Made by a program: the position numbers and the translations under genes. Source: Klebsiella pneumoniae (lineage in GTDB: Bacteria; Myxococcota_A; UBA796; SXON01). From it: 64,000 bases of DNA. The stretch spans positions 1 to 64,000 of the forward strand of contig CAMAWH010000001.1 in the NCBI GenBank assembly GCA_945861635.1, in the 5' to 3' direction. Each line of letters begins with the position of its first letter. Position 1 is the stretch's first letter. This document shows positions 26,843 to 36,137 of this stretch, piece by piece. Under the pieces are notes generated by a model. The model had not been told where the DNA came from and did not search any database. It saw nothing but the letters and a program-made list of their open reading frames with translations.

Positions 26843-27862
26843 ATGCCTTCCGACCCGCTGTTTATCGTTGGCACCGAACGCTCGGGTTCGAATCTGCTGC
26901 GGTTGATTCTGGATAGTCATTCCTCGATCGTGATTCCGCACCCGCCGCATGTCGTGCGGTACTTTGCGCCGCTGGTGTCGAGGTACGGAAATCTCGCGGA
27001 AACGCCGCGTTTTCGAGCGCTCGTGGACGATGTGCTGCAGCTGGTGCACGCGCACATTCATCCGTGGCCGTGGGTGCCCGGCGCGGATGAGGTCATCGAG
27101 CGGTGCGCGAGTCGTGATTTACTTACCATCTACGCCGCACTTCACGACGCTGTGAAGGAACGGAGCGGCAAGAATCGCTGGGGCTGCAAGAGCACGTTCA
27201 TGATCCACGTCGCCGAGGAGGTGCTGCGTCGTTGGCCTAACGGGCGACTACTTTGGTTGTACCGGGATCCTCGCGACGTTGCGGCGTCGTCGCGCGACTC
27301 CGTGTTTTCCACGTTTCATCCGATCCATACCGCCCGCCTGTGGACGGAACAACAGGATCTCGGCCTGCAAATCGAGGCGAAGCAGCCGGGGAACGTGTTG
27401 CGCGTGCGATACGAGTCCCTCGTCGCCGATCCGGAGGCCGAGGTCACCCGAATTTGCACCTTTCTGGGAGAGAAATTTCAACCGGGGATGCTGCAATGGT
27501 TCGCGGGGGCCGAGGCAAAGCGCTCGGCGGCGTTGGCGGAGTCCTGGAGCAACACAGCAGCGCCGATGCGCGAAGATCGGCGGGAACGCTGGCGGCGGGA
27601 TTTGACGCCCATGGACGCGCGCTCAGTGGAGGTCATCGCCGGCGCCACGATGGCAGCGCTCGGGTACGCGCGCGCCGATGAAACGTCGGAAGGGGTCGCG
27701 GCGGCAAGGAACGCTGGATGCAGCATATGGCTGGCCGATCGATGGATGCGGGCGCGCGTCGAGCTCCGATCCATTCGTCGCGACAAAAATGCATGGAAGC
27801 GCTGGCGCCGCGGCGCGGTGATGGCGCGGATCCGGTGGCGGTTGAGGCTGCGTGGACGCTGA
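26843..27862 (+). CDS. Sulfotransferase family protein
   Basis: A 339-residue cytosolic or membrane-associated enzyme expected to move sulfate from PAPS to a hydroxyl or amine. The 5'-phosphosulfate loop is FIVGTERSGSNLLR (residues 7-20). The 3'-phosphate-binding region is RLLWLYRDPRDVAASSRDSVF with the conserved Arg and Ser, and the later VRYESLVADPEAEVTRICTFLG is the typical PAPS-family C-terminal helix signature. I start at the ATG at 26843 because the PAPS loop follows directly; the open frame before it is antisense to the Fe-S gene. It overlaps the next sulfotransferase by 11 bases. Confidence 0.88.
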   Translation: MPSDPLFIVGTERSGSNLLRLILDSHSSIVIPHPPHVVRYFAPLVSRYGNLAETPRFRALVDDVLQLVHAHIHPWPWVPGADEVIERCASRDLLTIYAALHDAVKERSGKNRWGCKSTFMIHVAEEVLRRWPNGRLLWLYRDPRDVAASSRDSVFSTFHPIHTARLWTEQQDLGLQIEAKQPGNVLRVRYESLVADPEAEVTRICTFLGEKFQPGMLQWFAGAEAKRSAALAESWSNTAAPMREDRRERWRRDLTPMDARSVEVIAGATMAALGYARADETSEGVAAARNAGCSIWLADRWMRARVELRSIRRDKNAWKRWRRGAVMARIRWRLRLRGR

Positions 27863-29162
27863 ATCGCTCGCGCAGCTTCGCGGCCGGATCGACGCGATTC
27901 GGAGCGCGGCGGGCAGTGCCCCGCCGATCGACGTCTGCGCCCACGCGCGCGATGTCGTGCTGATCGGGTCCAGTTCGCGCGGCGGGAGTTCGATCTTCGC
28001 CGAGGTTCTGCGAAAAAGTAACGGTTTGACGCACCTCCGGGCGGAAATCAACCCCGTCCTGAGGCTCCACGGGCTGGACTCGCCGACCTCCGACGCAATC
28101 GACGAGGACACGCCCATTCCCGCCGGATTGAGTGATTCCATCGGCGCCGAGTGTGGAAATCCGAGCGGCCTGCTTGAAGGCGCGAACGCCATCCGAATGT
28201 TCGCCGTGCAGATTGCGGAGCGGATGTGTTTGCAGTGGCCGACCATTGCGTTCGACGTCGAGCCCCTCCACGCGGATGTATGCGCCGTCCTGCACGACCT
28301 GCGTCGGCTGGAGGGATGGGAGGACGGTCATTTTCCCGATCCGCAGCCGTTCCACGCGCGCCTTTTGGCGCGGGTCCGGCGGCGACACCCGGATGTGCAT
28401 CCTGGCGCGTACGATCTGGATCGGCGCTTGCTTGCGGAACACTGCCCGGATGCGCTGACAACGCCTTTCTCACCGGTGTCGCTGGTGGAGGAGCCACCGT
28501 TCGTCCTTACGACGCCCTGGACCCCGGTTAGCATCGAAGCGCTCACGACGAGGCCGCTCGTCATCAAGACGCCGGGCAACGCCTACCGCGTGCCGTGGCT
28601 GCGTCGGCTGTTTCCCCACGCTCGTGTGCGCGTCCTCCACCTCACCCGCAACGTTGCCGCCAGCGTAAACGGACTGTACGACGGGTGGCGATACCCCGCT
28701 TTTCACTCCCACCTTTCGACCATTCCGTTGGCAATTTCCGGGTATTCCGACACGGTCCTCCACGGCGATCGGTGGTGGAAATTCGATCGACCGCCCGGGT
28801 GGCAGGCGCACCGATCATCGCGATTGGAGAACGTCTGCGCCTTTCAATGGCAGGCCGCGCACACCGCGATTCTTGCGACGCCGGGAGACCGCCTCCGGTT
28901 GTCCTTTGAGGACGTCATGGCCGGTGGCGAACGGCAGAGTCACGCGCTCGGTGCACTGGCACTTTGGTTGGGCGTGTCGGTAGAACCGGAGCTTACGCGC
29001 GTGCTCACCGGCGCCCTTCCCGTGGTAATGGCAACGGCGCAACCGCGGCACCGCCGCTGGTTCGCCCGCGTGGACCTGCTCTCTCCGTTCTTGACCGATC
29101 CCTCCCTCCGCGCCCTCATGGAGCGTCTCGGCTATGACCCCGACCCATCCACGTACGAGTGA
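27852..29162 (+). CDS. Second, divergent sulfotransferase-fold protein
   Basis: A 436-residue protein starting at a GTG inside the end of the first sulfotransferase gene. The PAPS-type loop is VVLIGSSSRGGSSIFAEVL (about residues 35-53). The downstream core is VIKTPGNAYRVPWLRRLFPHARVRVLHLTRNVAASVNGLYDG, with the 3'-phosphate site, and RLRLSFEDVMAGGE is the C-terminal signature. An insert of about 170 residues between loop and core makes it longer than its neighbour. Two unlike sulfotransferases in one operon suggests sulfation at two positions of one surface product. The function is by fold only. Confidence 0.72.
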   Translation: MDAESLAQLRGRIDAIRSAAGSAPPIDVCAHARDVVLIGSSSRGGSSIFAEVLRKSNGLTHLRAEINPVLRLHGLDSPTSDAIDEDTPIPAGLSDSIGAECGNPSGLLEGANAIRMFAVQIAERMCLQWPTIAFDVEPLHADVCAVLHDLRRLEGWEDGHFPDPQPFHARLLARVRRRHPDVHPGAYDLDRRLLAEHCPDALTTPFSPVSLVEEPPFVLTTPWTPVSIEALTTRPLVIKTPGNAYRVPWLRRLFPHARVRVLHLTRNVAASVNGLYDGWRYPAFHSHLSTIPLAISGYSDTVLHGDRWWKFDRPPGWQAHRSSRLENVCAFQWQAAHTAILATPGDRLRLSFEDVMAGGERQSHALGALALWLGVSVEPELTRVLTGALPVVMATAQPRHRRWFARVDLLSPFLTDPSLRALMERLGYDPDPSTYE

Positions 29163-30096
29163 GCCACCGTCTACCTTGATGGGTCCGGGCTGGCGGACGC
29201 GCAACCGTACGCACGTCGAGGAGTTGGCGGCCGGCGGCGTGTGGGGATCCTTCGGCGCGCGCAGCGGCAGCGCAACGTTGTCGTCGGTGCTCCTCACGTG
29301 GCCGGGAGACGAACTGGCGTACGCCGGCGAGCCGTCCGATTGGCTGATGACGGAGCGGCCCGACCTGGCCAGCATGCGCCAAGAGGCCACCTCAATCGCG
29401 GATTTTTACGCGTCCCGGGGCGTCAGTGTCCACTGGCTCCGCCCTCGGCAGCCGGCACCACCAAACCTTGTGTTCGCATGCGATCTGTTTTTCATGACGC
29501 CAGAGGGTGCGGTGCTCGCGCGCATGGCGGCGGAGCAGCGCGCGGGAGAGGAACGCCTCGCGGCGGAGGCGCTTTCGGCCGCGGGAATTCCAATCCTGCT
29601 CACGCCCACCGGAAGTGCAACGTTCGAGGGCGCAGACGCCGTCTGGCTCGCGCCGACGGTCGTACTGATCGGCGTCGGCCGCCGTACCAACGACGAGGGG
29701 TATCGCGCGGTTCGCCGCGTTCTCGCCGGACAGGGCGTCGGCGCGAGTGCCGTCGAGGTACCCGCGCACGTCCAGCACCTGTTGGGGGCCGTAAACGTCG
29801 TCGATCGTGATCTCGCCGTGACGTGGCGGGCACCCCGCGATCTGGCAGCAGTACTCGATGCAAACGGAATTGCCACCCTCGACTTTGCCGACGACGACGA
29901 GGTCGTGGACGGACGCGCGCTGAATTTCGTGACACTTGCGCCTCGGGAGATCGTGATGCCGGCTGGCACCCCGAGAACGCAAAGGCGCCTCGAAGCCGCC
30001 GGCGTCCGCTGTCACACGCTGGAAATTCGTCAATACCTGCGCGCCGCAGGCGGACTCGGCTGCCTGACCGGCGTCATCGGGCGTCGCACCGATTGA
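29134..30096 (+). CDS. Arginine deiminase-fold amidinohydrolase/amidinotransferase (DDAH-like)
   Basis: A 320-residue guanidino-modifying enzyme. The catalytic set is visible: Glu165 and Asp168 in ATFEGADAVW, His215 in VQHLLGAVNVV, and the nucleophile Cys310 in AGGLGCLTG. This arrangement covers dimethylargininase, arginine deiminase and amidinotransferases that attack the guanidino carbon of arginine-like substrates. The ATG at 29134 lies 29 bases inside the preceding gene; an in-frame ATG at 29179 is an alternative start. It shares the operon with two sulfotransferases, suggesting metabolism of a guanidino- or sulfated small molecule. Which reaction it catalyses is not determinable. Confidence 0.82.
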   Translation: MTPTHPRTSEPPSTLMGPGWRTRNRTHVEELAAGGVWGSFGARSGSATLSSVLLTWPGDELAYAGEPSDWLMTERPDLASMRQEATSIADFYASRGVSVHWLRPRQPAPPNLVFACDLFFMTPEGAVLARMAAEQRAGEERLAAEALSAAGIPILLTPTGSATFEGADAVWLAPTVVLIGVGRRTNDEGYRAVRRVLAGQGVGASAVEVPAHVQHLLGAVNVVDRDLAVTWRAPRDLAAVLDANGIATLDFADDDEVVDGRALNFVTLAPREIVMPAGTPRTQRRLEAAGVRCHTLEIRQYLRAAGGLGCLTGVIGRRTD

Positions 30097-30156
30097 ACCG
30101 TCGGGTGGCCGCTACCGGCGGAGCCGGCGTGGTATCGTTGCGGGACGGGCGAGGCG

Positions 30157-31401
30157 ATGCGGAACCGGACCAGCGAAAACCACGTCATTGGTGCGAAACA
30201 CGCGGCGCGCGTGGCGGCGCTCCTGCTCGCCGGGGCACTCCTGCTGGGCAACGCTCTGGTCGGCGGTTGGTTCGCGGGCGCGGCGTCGGCGGCGGGTCAA
30301 AAGGGCGTGGTCGTGCGGCTCCGGGTGGAGGGAGAAAAACCGGCCGGTGACGTCGTGGTACACCTCACGGCTGGGGCAGAAAAGGTAGATTTGACACCCA
30401 AAGACGATGGATCGAGCCCGGACGTCAACGCCGACGACGGGGAAGCCTCGGGCGTCGCGTGGATCGACGCCGACACCATCACGGTCAGCGTTACCGTCGG
30501 CGGCAAGGATCTTCCGGGCGGGGAGGTGGCGTGGGGGGCAGAGGACGTTGCCCGCGACCTCAGCGTCGTCGTGAGTGGAGAGAACGTGAGCGCCGAGGCG
30601 GGCGTGCCGTCCGGTGCCGCAAGTGGCGTCGTCGCCGGAACGCCGCCGACCGGTGACGCACCTGCCGATGGCGCAGCTCCCTCGGGAGGCGCTGCGCCGG
30701 TTGGCGGTGGCGCGCCGGCGGGTGGCTTGGCAGGCGGATCCCCGGTGACGCAGCCGCCGACGACGTCGGGTTCGTCCCCGAAGTCCGGCGACGCTGCCGG
30801 AAACCCGCTGTTGTTCGTCGGCCTCGGGGCGGGCGCGCTTCTCCTCGCCGGAATCGGCTGGTTCGCATTGCGCGCGGGGGGTGGCGGGGATTGGCTGGAC
30901 CCCGAACCCGAGGCGGGCCTGGTCGGTGCCGGCACGCCAAGCCCGTCGTCTGGACTATCCGTTTGGATCACGGATGACGCCGATGTTTCCTCGCTCGCGG
31001 ACGCGCTCCTCGCCACGCTCGCGCGGCATCACCGCGTGCTGCTCGTCGTCGAGGGCGCGTGGTTGCCACCGCCCGTACGCGGTGGACCGGTCTGGCGAGG
31101 AACGGACGTCCGGCCGAAGACCGTCGGCACGATGATCGATGCTTTCCTGGAGGACTACGGGGAAAGGCCCGCGTTGCTCGTGGTCGGGATTCAGGACCCC
31201 GCACGGATCGCCGCGCTTGCCGCCGCACTTCCGGACGGCGTTGGCGGGGTCGTGGTTTCCTCACGGGGCGCAGCGGTGGACGCCGCCGCGATCGTGGCTG
31301 TGCGCTCCGAAAGGGGATGGAACTTCACGACGGCCGCCGGAACGATCGCCGCGCGCGCCGACGAGGACGGGCTTTGCGCGGACCCGGGGCACGCCGTCTG
31401 A
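30157..31401 (+). CDS. Receptor-like one-pass protein: DDGxxPD domain, Gly/Pro linker, TM, cytosolic domain (copy A)
   Basis: A 414-residue protein. A signal peptide ends near residue 46 (AASA). An Ig-like extracytoplasmic domain (48-148) has the motif KDDGSSPDV. A Gly/Ala/Pro/Ser-rich linker (150-215), a TM helix (217-238) and a cytosolic alpha/beta domain (245-414) with ATLARHHRVLLVVEGAWLPP, RGGPVWRGTDV and LPDGVGGVVVSSRG complete it. The same layout and motifs recur in the proteins at 34033 and 37865. No enzyme motif is seen. The stop overlaps the ATG of the SGNH protein by one base (TGATG). I recognise no described family; a transmembrane sensor or assembly partner for the neighbouring SGNH enzyme is a guess. 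Confidence 0.68.
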   Translation: MRNRTSENHVIGAKHAARVAALLLAGALLLGNALVGGWFAGAASAAGQKGVVVRLRVEGEKPAGDVVVHLTAGAEKVDLTPKDDGSSPDVNADDGEASGVAWIDADTITVSVTVGGKDLPGGEVAWGAEDVARDLSVVVSGENVSAEAGVPSGAASGVVAGTPPTGDAPADGAAPSGGAAPVGGGAPAGGLAGGSPVTQPPTTSGSSPKSGDAAGNPLLFVGLGAGALLLAGIGWFALRAGGGGDWLDPEPEAGLVGAGTPSPSSGLSVWITDDADVSSLADALLATLARHHRVLLVVEGAWLPPPVRGGPVWRGTDVRPKTVGTMIDAFLEDYGERPALLVVGIQDPARIAALAAALPDGVGGVVVSSRGAAVDAAAIVAVRSERGWNFTTAAGTIAARADEDGLCADPGHAV

Positions 31402-32921
31402 TGGCGGGGCGTTCACGGCGGCGGCACCACCGATCGCCCGCCAACGGCACCTTCCTCCGCTTTCGCATCGTTGCCGCCCTCGCGGTGCTCTTCGTGACAC
31501 TCGGGTGCCTGGAGGTGGCGGCGCGCATGGTCGGCCCCATCATTCCGGGGTGGCAATCGCCGGATACGCACGGCGTCATCATGACCGGAAACGCAACGCG
31601 ACTGTGGGGGATGGCTCCGGGTGAACGCCGCAATGTGGACACCATCGCGACCATCAACGAGCTCGGCATCCGGGGCGTGATGCCCGTGGTTCCGCGCCCA
31701 ACAGCCCACCGCGTACTGCTCCTCGGGGACAGCACGTTCTTCGGACACGGCGTCCCCGACGACAAAACGATCGCCACGTTGCTCGAGGCCGATCTGACCG
31801 CTCGCGGCCTGGATGTGGACGTGGTGAATGGCGCCATTCCCGGGTATTCAACAGAGCAAACGAAGATTCTTCTCGAAGAGATCGGGTGGCGGCTGGAGCC
31901 GACACTGCTGCTGATCGGCAACCTCTGGAGCGACAACAACGCGGACGGATTCAGCGACGCCGACCTGCTCCGGACGACCCGCCTCTACGCCAACAATCCC
32001 CTCGCTCAATCCTCTCTCTTTCGCCTCATTGCGGGGTGGGTCGATCGCGCTCGGGGCGGTCGGGGCGGCCACCTGATCACGTGGACCCACACGAGCGAAT
32101 GGCCGGACGCGAAAGAACGGCGTGTGCCGCTGCAAGCGTACGCAGAAAACCTGGACGCGATGGTACGGGAAGGGAGCGAGCGCGGGGCGAGCGTGGCGTT
32201 CATCGCTCCGGCAAACCGCGGACTGGTGGAGAACGACTACGTCGCGGGCGCCGGCTGGGACCCCTATTTCGACGCACAGAAAAAAGTAGCGGCGTACCAT
32301 GGGATTCCGGTGATTTCCATGCTCGCGGCGCTGCAGGCGGACCCCGGCACCATCGACGAGAAATTCGTCGATGTGATGCACCCGACGTCGCGGGGCGCGG
32401 CCGCCGTCGCGGCGTTGCTGGCAAGCACACTGACGGACGCGGGATGGCCGGCATCGAAACTTCCCAGCCGCGCCGAACCCTTCGACGCTTCTCTCCTCAC
32501 AGATGCCGCCGCCTTCCCCGCTGGCGGACAGGATCCGCGATTCTCCCCGCAGGCCCAGCTCTTTCCAGGGATGATCGACAGCAATCCTGCCACCCACGGG
32601 GACGACCCGGACCACGCGACCACGCCGACCGCCGGAGGGCAGGAGAACACGCCCGCCCTCAACGGATCCTGGGCGCCCGACGATTCGGGATGGGATGTTC
32701 GCGGCTCGGTTTCGGCCGGCGTCGGCCCCGTGACGGTCACGGTGCAGTCCAACACCGGCCGCCCCCTTGCGTTTACGCGCCTCGTTCATCCGGGGGCGTT
32801 CACGCTCCACGTGCGCGATGCGGTCGGCATCGTCACGGTCGAGGCCACGGACATCAACGGCGTCAAACGCACTGTAGAGGCGACGCGAACGGGAGAGGCT
32901 GTTTTGCTGGAGTTACCGTAA
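31401..32921 (+). CDS. SGNH/GDSL hydrolase, N-terminal TM anchor
   Basis: A 506-residue enzyme with a basic N-terminus and TM anchor (residues 20-43). The SGNH blocks are LLLGDSTFFGHG (Ser nucleophile near 114), VNGAIPGYSTEQT, GNLWSDNN, and VDVMHPTSRG with catalytic Asp and His. A C-terminal beta region follows (SGWDVRGSVSAGVGPVTVTVQSNTGRPL). Such enzymes deacetylate or acylate envelope glycans. The start overlaps the stop of the receptor-like gene, so the two are a translation unit. It resembles the SGNH protein at 32943 in its nucleophile region and GYST block. Confidence 0.82.
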   Translation: MAGRSRRRHHRSPANGTFLRFRIVAALAVLFVTLGCLEVAARMVGPIIPGWQSPDTHGVIMTGNATRLWGMAPGERRNVDTIATINELGIRGVMPVVPRPTAHRVLLLGDSTFFGHGVPDDKTIATLLEADLTARGLDVDVVNGAIPGYSTEQTKILLEEIGWRLEPTLLLIGNLWSDNNADGFSDADLLRTTRLYANNPLAQSSLFRLIAGWVDRARGGRGGHLITWTHTSEWPDAKERRVPLQAYAENLDAMVREGSERGASVAFIAPANRGLVENDYVAGAGWDPYFDAQKKVAAYHGIPVISMLAALQADPGTIDEKFVDVMHPTSRGAAAVAALLASTLTDAGWPASKLPSRAEPFDASLLTDAAAFPAGGQDPRFSPQAQLFPGMIDSNPATHGDDPDHATTPTAGGQENTPALNGSWAPDDSGWDVRGSVSAGVGPVTVTVQSNTGRPLAFTRLVHPGAFTLHVRDAVGIVTVEATDINGVKRTVEATRTGEAVLLELP

Positions 32922-32942
32922 ATCGGCGTTCCGGAAGCTCGA

Positions 32943-33941
32943 TTACGGGCGCGCGGACGACGCGAGCCACGGCTGTAGAGACGCACTGATCGCTGCTCCG
33001 GCGCGGAGGTTTCCTGCGGCGGACAGGTGGCCGGGATCGTCAGAGAGGACGAGGCCCTTCTCCCCGGCGCAGCATGCGCGCACGTCCACCACCGGGGAGC
33101 CCGTGCGGGCCGCACGCAATTGCGCCCACTCCAGCGCCGGACGCTGCATCCCCGCACCATCCTCGATATCCCCTTTGAAAGGGAGAAATCCAGCCACGAC
33201 CCGCCCGCCCCACATGGCCGCGCGGGCCGCCATGCCGTCCAGCGCCAGGTCGCGTTCTGCCTCCGAAACCCGCGGAACGCGTGGCTCGCTTCCCGTTGCG
33301 CCCGGAAGCAGCCACGCGCGGTCGGTCGAATCGAAGATCATCCCACGAAGTACCTGATAGATTCTCGACTGCCGGGCGAGCATGACTCGGGTGCGCGCCG
33401 CGTAGGTCGCGCCACCCCCCAGGACCTCAGCGTCACTCACCAAAACAAGGTTCGAGTCGTGCATCGGAACGAAAACCACGACAAGATCAGGCTCGTAGCT
33501 CGCGATGACCTCGCCAAACAACCACGCCATCATGGTCGTCGAGTACCCGGGCTGACCCGCGTTGAGCCACTCAACCGCCTCCGTCGTAAGCGCGCCCTGC
33601 GCGCCATCGGCCACGGTATTCCCATCGTCGACGCCCCACCCGAAAACCGTCGAATCGCCCATGAGCGCAACCCGGCGAACTCCCGGCGTGCGCGCCGCGG
33701 GAATCGAGGTTCGCAGCCCATCGGAGTTGGTCGTCAGCCGGAAGCCATGCCCGTCCTGCGGCCCCGCGATGAGCACCTGATTCTGGCCCCCGCTCGTGCG
33801 CCATTGACCCAATTCCTCGACGCGGTACGCGGGCCGCACCCCTGCAATCCGCAACCCAATCTCCACCGTGCCGAGAAAAACCATCGCAAAGGTCGCCCCG
33901 AGGGCGATTCGGGCGGCAATACGATGCGGACGGCGAGCCAC
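32943..33941 (-). CDS. SGNH/GDSL hydrolase, single-TM anchored
   Basis: A 332-residue protein with an N-terminal TM helix (residues 9-31) and an extracytoplasmic SGNH domain: RVALMGDSTVFGWG (Ser97 nucleophile), LNAGQPGYSTTM, VPMHDSN and the final DDPGHLSAAGN with Asp and His. It lies divergent to the receptor-like gene at 34033 and tail to tail with the SGNH gene ending at 32921, separated by 21 bases. The two SGNH genes share the GYST block and layout and are probable paralogues. The substrate is unknown. Confidence 0.8.
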   Translation of the reverse strand: MARRPHRIAARIALGATFAMVFLGTVEIGLRIAGVRPAYRVEELGQWRTSGGQNQVLIAGPQDGHGFRLTTNSDGLRTSIPAARTPGVRRVALMGDSTVFGWGVDDGNTVADGAQGALTTEAVEWLNAGQPGYSTTMMAWLFGEVIASYEPDLVVVFVPMHDSNLVLVSDAEVLGGGATYAARTRVMLARQSRIYQVLRGMIFDSTDRAWLLPGATGSEPRVPRVSEAERDLALDGMAARAAMWGGRVVAGFLPFKGDIEDGAGMQRPALEWAQLRAARTGSPVVDVRACCAGEKGLVLSDDPGHLSAAGNLRAGAAISASLQPWLASSARP

Positions 33942-34032
33942 GGCATCGATTCAACCACCCCGAGGCCCCGTCGTCCACGCATGGTCCACAGAAGGCGCAT
34001 GTTATGGTGGGGGCGCCACGCAGGTTTCCGCG

Positions 34033-35187
34033 CTGCCCTCGCTCCCCGTCACGCTCGGAGTTCTGCTTGCCGCGTCCGGCATTGCCCGCGCGCAGGACGA
34101 GGGTGAAAAACCGGGTGGGCCGGTGCCGACCGACGACGCACACGGCATGGTCGTCCGACTCGACGTCGGAACGGAGCCCGTCGAAAAACCCGTGGTGGCG
34201 CGTGTGAAGCCCCTCCTCGGGGAAGTCGTGGAGATCCAACTGAAGGACGACGGCACACCCCCGGACGTCACGGCTGGCGACGGCACGTGGTCGGGCGCTT
34301 CGTTCGGTTCCGGAGATGAATTCGCCGTGAGCGCATCCCTCGGCGCAACGACGTTCGAGGGGGGCGCCATTTCGTGGACCGCGGATGACGCCCAGCGTGA
34401 CCTGACGATGACGCTGCGCAACGGGATGTTGACCGCCGAAGCTGGTGTTTCCGCCTCCGCTCCAACCGGAAACCCCGTACCGGGAGCCGACGGCGCGCCG
34501 ACCCCCGGGGGCCCCGCGCGTGAGCCGACGTCGCCCGGCGGCGCTTCTGCCCCGGCCGGACCCGCGTCCGAAACCAGCGGGGATGCGACATTATACGTGG
34601 CATTCGGCGTCGGCGGGTTGCTGTTGGCGGTGCTCGGGTACCTGTGGTACCAACGGCGTCCCGACGGCGGAAACGACCTGCCTGACGACGTAGTTCGTCT
34701 GCCGGAGCTTGGAATACTCGGCGCCGACACGCCGGCGATCTCGGCGGGCCTTTCGGTGTGGGTGGGGGCGCCGAAAGATGCACACGATCTCGTTCGGCCC
34801 GCGCTGGCAACGCTGGCCCGCCACCATCGCGTCCTGGTCGCGGCGCCCAAGCACGGTGCCCTGCCGGCGGTTCGGGGCGGCCCGGTCTATCGAATCACGG
34901 AGGAGAATCCCCGGCAGATCGCGGACGCCATCGACGGCCTCAACGATCGTGGCGGACCCCCTCTCGCCGTGCTCGTGCTCGGCGAGTCGTGGACCGCCGA
35001 AAAGATCCGCAAGTTGGCGGCTTCTCTGCCCGACGGGGTGGGCGGCATCGTCCTCTCCATGGAGGCGCCCGCCGTCTCCCTGCCGGTTCTCCATTGCGCG
35101 CGACGCGATGCGATTTGGGCCCTTCGCTTTGGCGAAATTGAGGTCCTCGCGCGGGATGGCGCGCAGGGTTTGGAGCGCGTGGTCTAG
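34033..35187 (+). CDS. Receptor-like one-pass protein, copy B; start unresolved (possible CTG or frameshift)
   Basis: About 384 residues with the copy A layout: a signal peptide (LPSLPVTLGVLLAASGIARAQ), an extracytoplasmic domain with KDDGTPPDV, a Pro/Gly linker, a TM (near 187-208: ATLYVAFGVGGLLLAVLGYLWY) and a cytosolic domain with RHHRVLVAAPKHGALPAV, RGGPVYRI and LPDGVGGIVLSME. No ATG/GTG/TTG is in frame before the signal peptide except GTG at 33868, inside the divergent SGNH gene. CTG at 34033 is one possible start. One more base in the G-run at 34009-34013 would join ATG at 34004 to this frame as MVGGATQVS. The 3' end overlaps the next gene by four bases. Confidence 0.65.
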   Translation: MPSLPVTLGVLLAASGIARAQDEGEKPGGPVPTDDAHGMVVRLDVGTEPVEKPVVARVKPLLGEVVEIQLKDDGTPPDVTAGDGTWSGASFGSGDEFAVSASLGATTFEGGAISWTADDAQRDLTMTLRNGMLTAEAGVSASAPTGNPVPGADGAPTPGGPAREPTSPGGASAPAGPASETSGDATLYVAFGVGGLLLAVLGYLWYQRRPDGGNDLPDDVVRLPELGILGADTPAISAGLSVWVGAPKDAHDLVRPALATLARHHRVLVAAPKHGALPAVRGGPVYRITEENPRQIADAIDGLNDRGGPPLAVLVLGESWTAEKIRKLAASLPDGVGGIVLSMEAPAVSLPVLHCARRDAIWALRFGEIEVLARDGAQGLERVV

Positions 35188-36095
35188 GGCACCGGCACCG
35201 ATTCGGGCGAAAAATCGTCCGGGTCGCGGCGGCCCTGCCGAACCCGGGCGGCCTCGATGAAACCGTCCATCTCCAGCGCAAACGCCAACAGAATCGCAAC
35301 GCGCAAATCGGCCGACACACCCACCCCGCCGTCCGCCGCGTCCTCGGACGTCCACAATCCACCGATCTCCATTTCTCCCTCGTCCACGGGACGCCCGGCA
35401 GTGCGCAACGACGCAAAATCGGCGCCGTTCCACGCGGTGCCCATCCACTTCCCGTAATCGCCGGGGTCGGTAAGCGGGCCGAAGCGGCGCGCGAGGAAGA
35501 ACCTGGAATCCGCCAGCGCGTGGCGCTGCGCCTCGGGCAGGGCCGCGGCCCACACCTGCAGCTCTCGCAGCTGCGCAAACAAATGCGCATAGTGACGCGC
35601 GCGCGGGTCGTCGCCGGCGGCCGCGGCCGCGCGGGCCGACTCCAATCGCGGGGCGAACGGCGCCAACGTCGCGTCCTCGATTTTCGCACCGGCCGCGTAC
35701 AAGCGCGCCATCTCCGCGTAGATCGGGGCCATGTTCGCTTGCTCGCGCAGCCCGACCGCCGCCATCTCCGCCGCTTCCGCCGCATTGAACGCGCGCATTC
35801 GATGAGCCTGGCCGATCATGTCGTCGAGTTGGACCGCGCTGAATCCCGCCGCCGCCATCCACGCCAGGATCCGCACGCGATCCCCTGCGGCGCGAGCATC
35901 CACCCCAAATTCGCCGGCATAGAGCATCTGATACACTTTCTCCCCGACGGGTCCCGGCGCCGGTGGCGGCGTTGCCGGGTCCGCGGCAACTTCACCGGAA
36001 GCCTGCGACCGACCGACCTCCGCCAGATCCACCCTGCATCCGCACGTCAAAACCCAGGGCAAGACGCAAGGCACGACCAAACGCACGAGGATCAT
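35184..36095 (-). CDS. Hypothetical lipoprotein, helical
   Basis: A 303-residue lipoprotein. The ATG at 36095 gives a signal peptide with lipobox TCGC (Cys18); the longer frame to 36179 lacks any signal. The mature part is mostly helical and Ala-rich (KVYQMLYAGEFGVDARAAGDRVRILAWMAAAGF, AHRMRAFNAAEAAEMAAVGLREQ). Tandem 30-40 residue units with bulky residues at helix ends recall TPR-like packing, although no repeat consensus fits. It converges on the receptor-like gene with a four-base overlap of ends. Function unknown. Confidence 0.6.
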   Translation of the reverse strand: MILVRLVVPCVLPWVLTCGCRVDLAEVGRSQASGEVAADPATPPPAPGPVGEKVYQMLYAGEFGVDARAAGDRVRILAWMAAAGFSAVQLDDMIGQAHRMRAFNAAEAAEMAAVGLREQANMAPIYAEMARLYAAGAKIEDATLAPFAPRLESARAAAAAGDDPRARHYAHLFAQLRELQVWAAALPEAQRHALADSRFFLARRFGPLTDPGDYGKWMGTAWNGADFASLRTAGRPVDEGEMEIGGLWTSEDAADGGVGVSADLRVAILLAFALEMDGFIEAARVRQGRRDPDDFSPESVPVP

Positions 36096-36137
36096 GGCCC
36101 GTTTCCCCGATGACACGCGCAACCTCCACGGGCCGGA

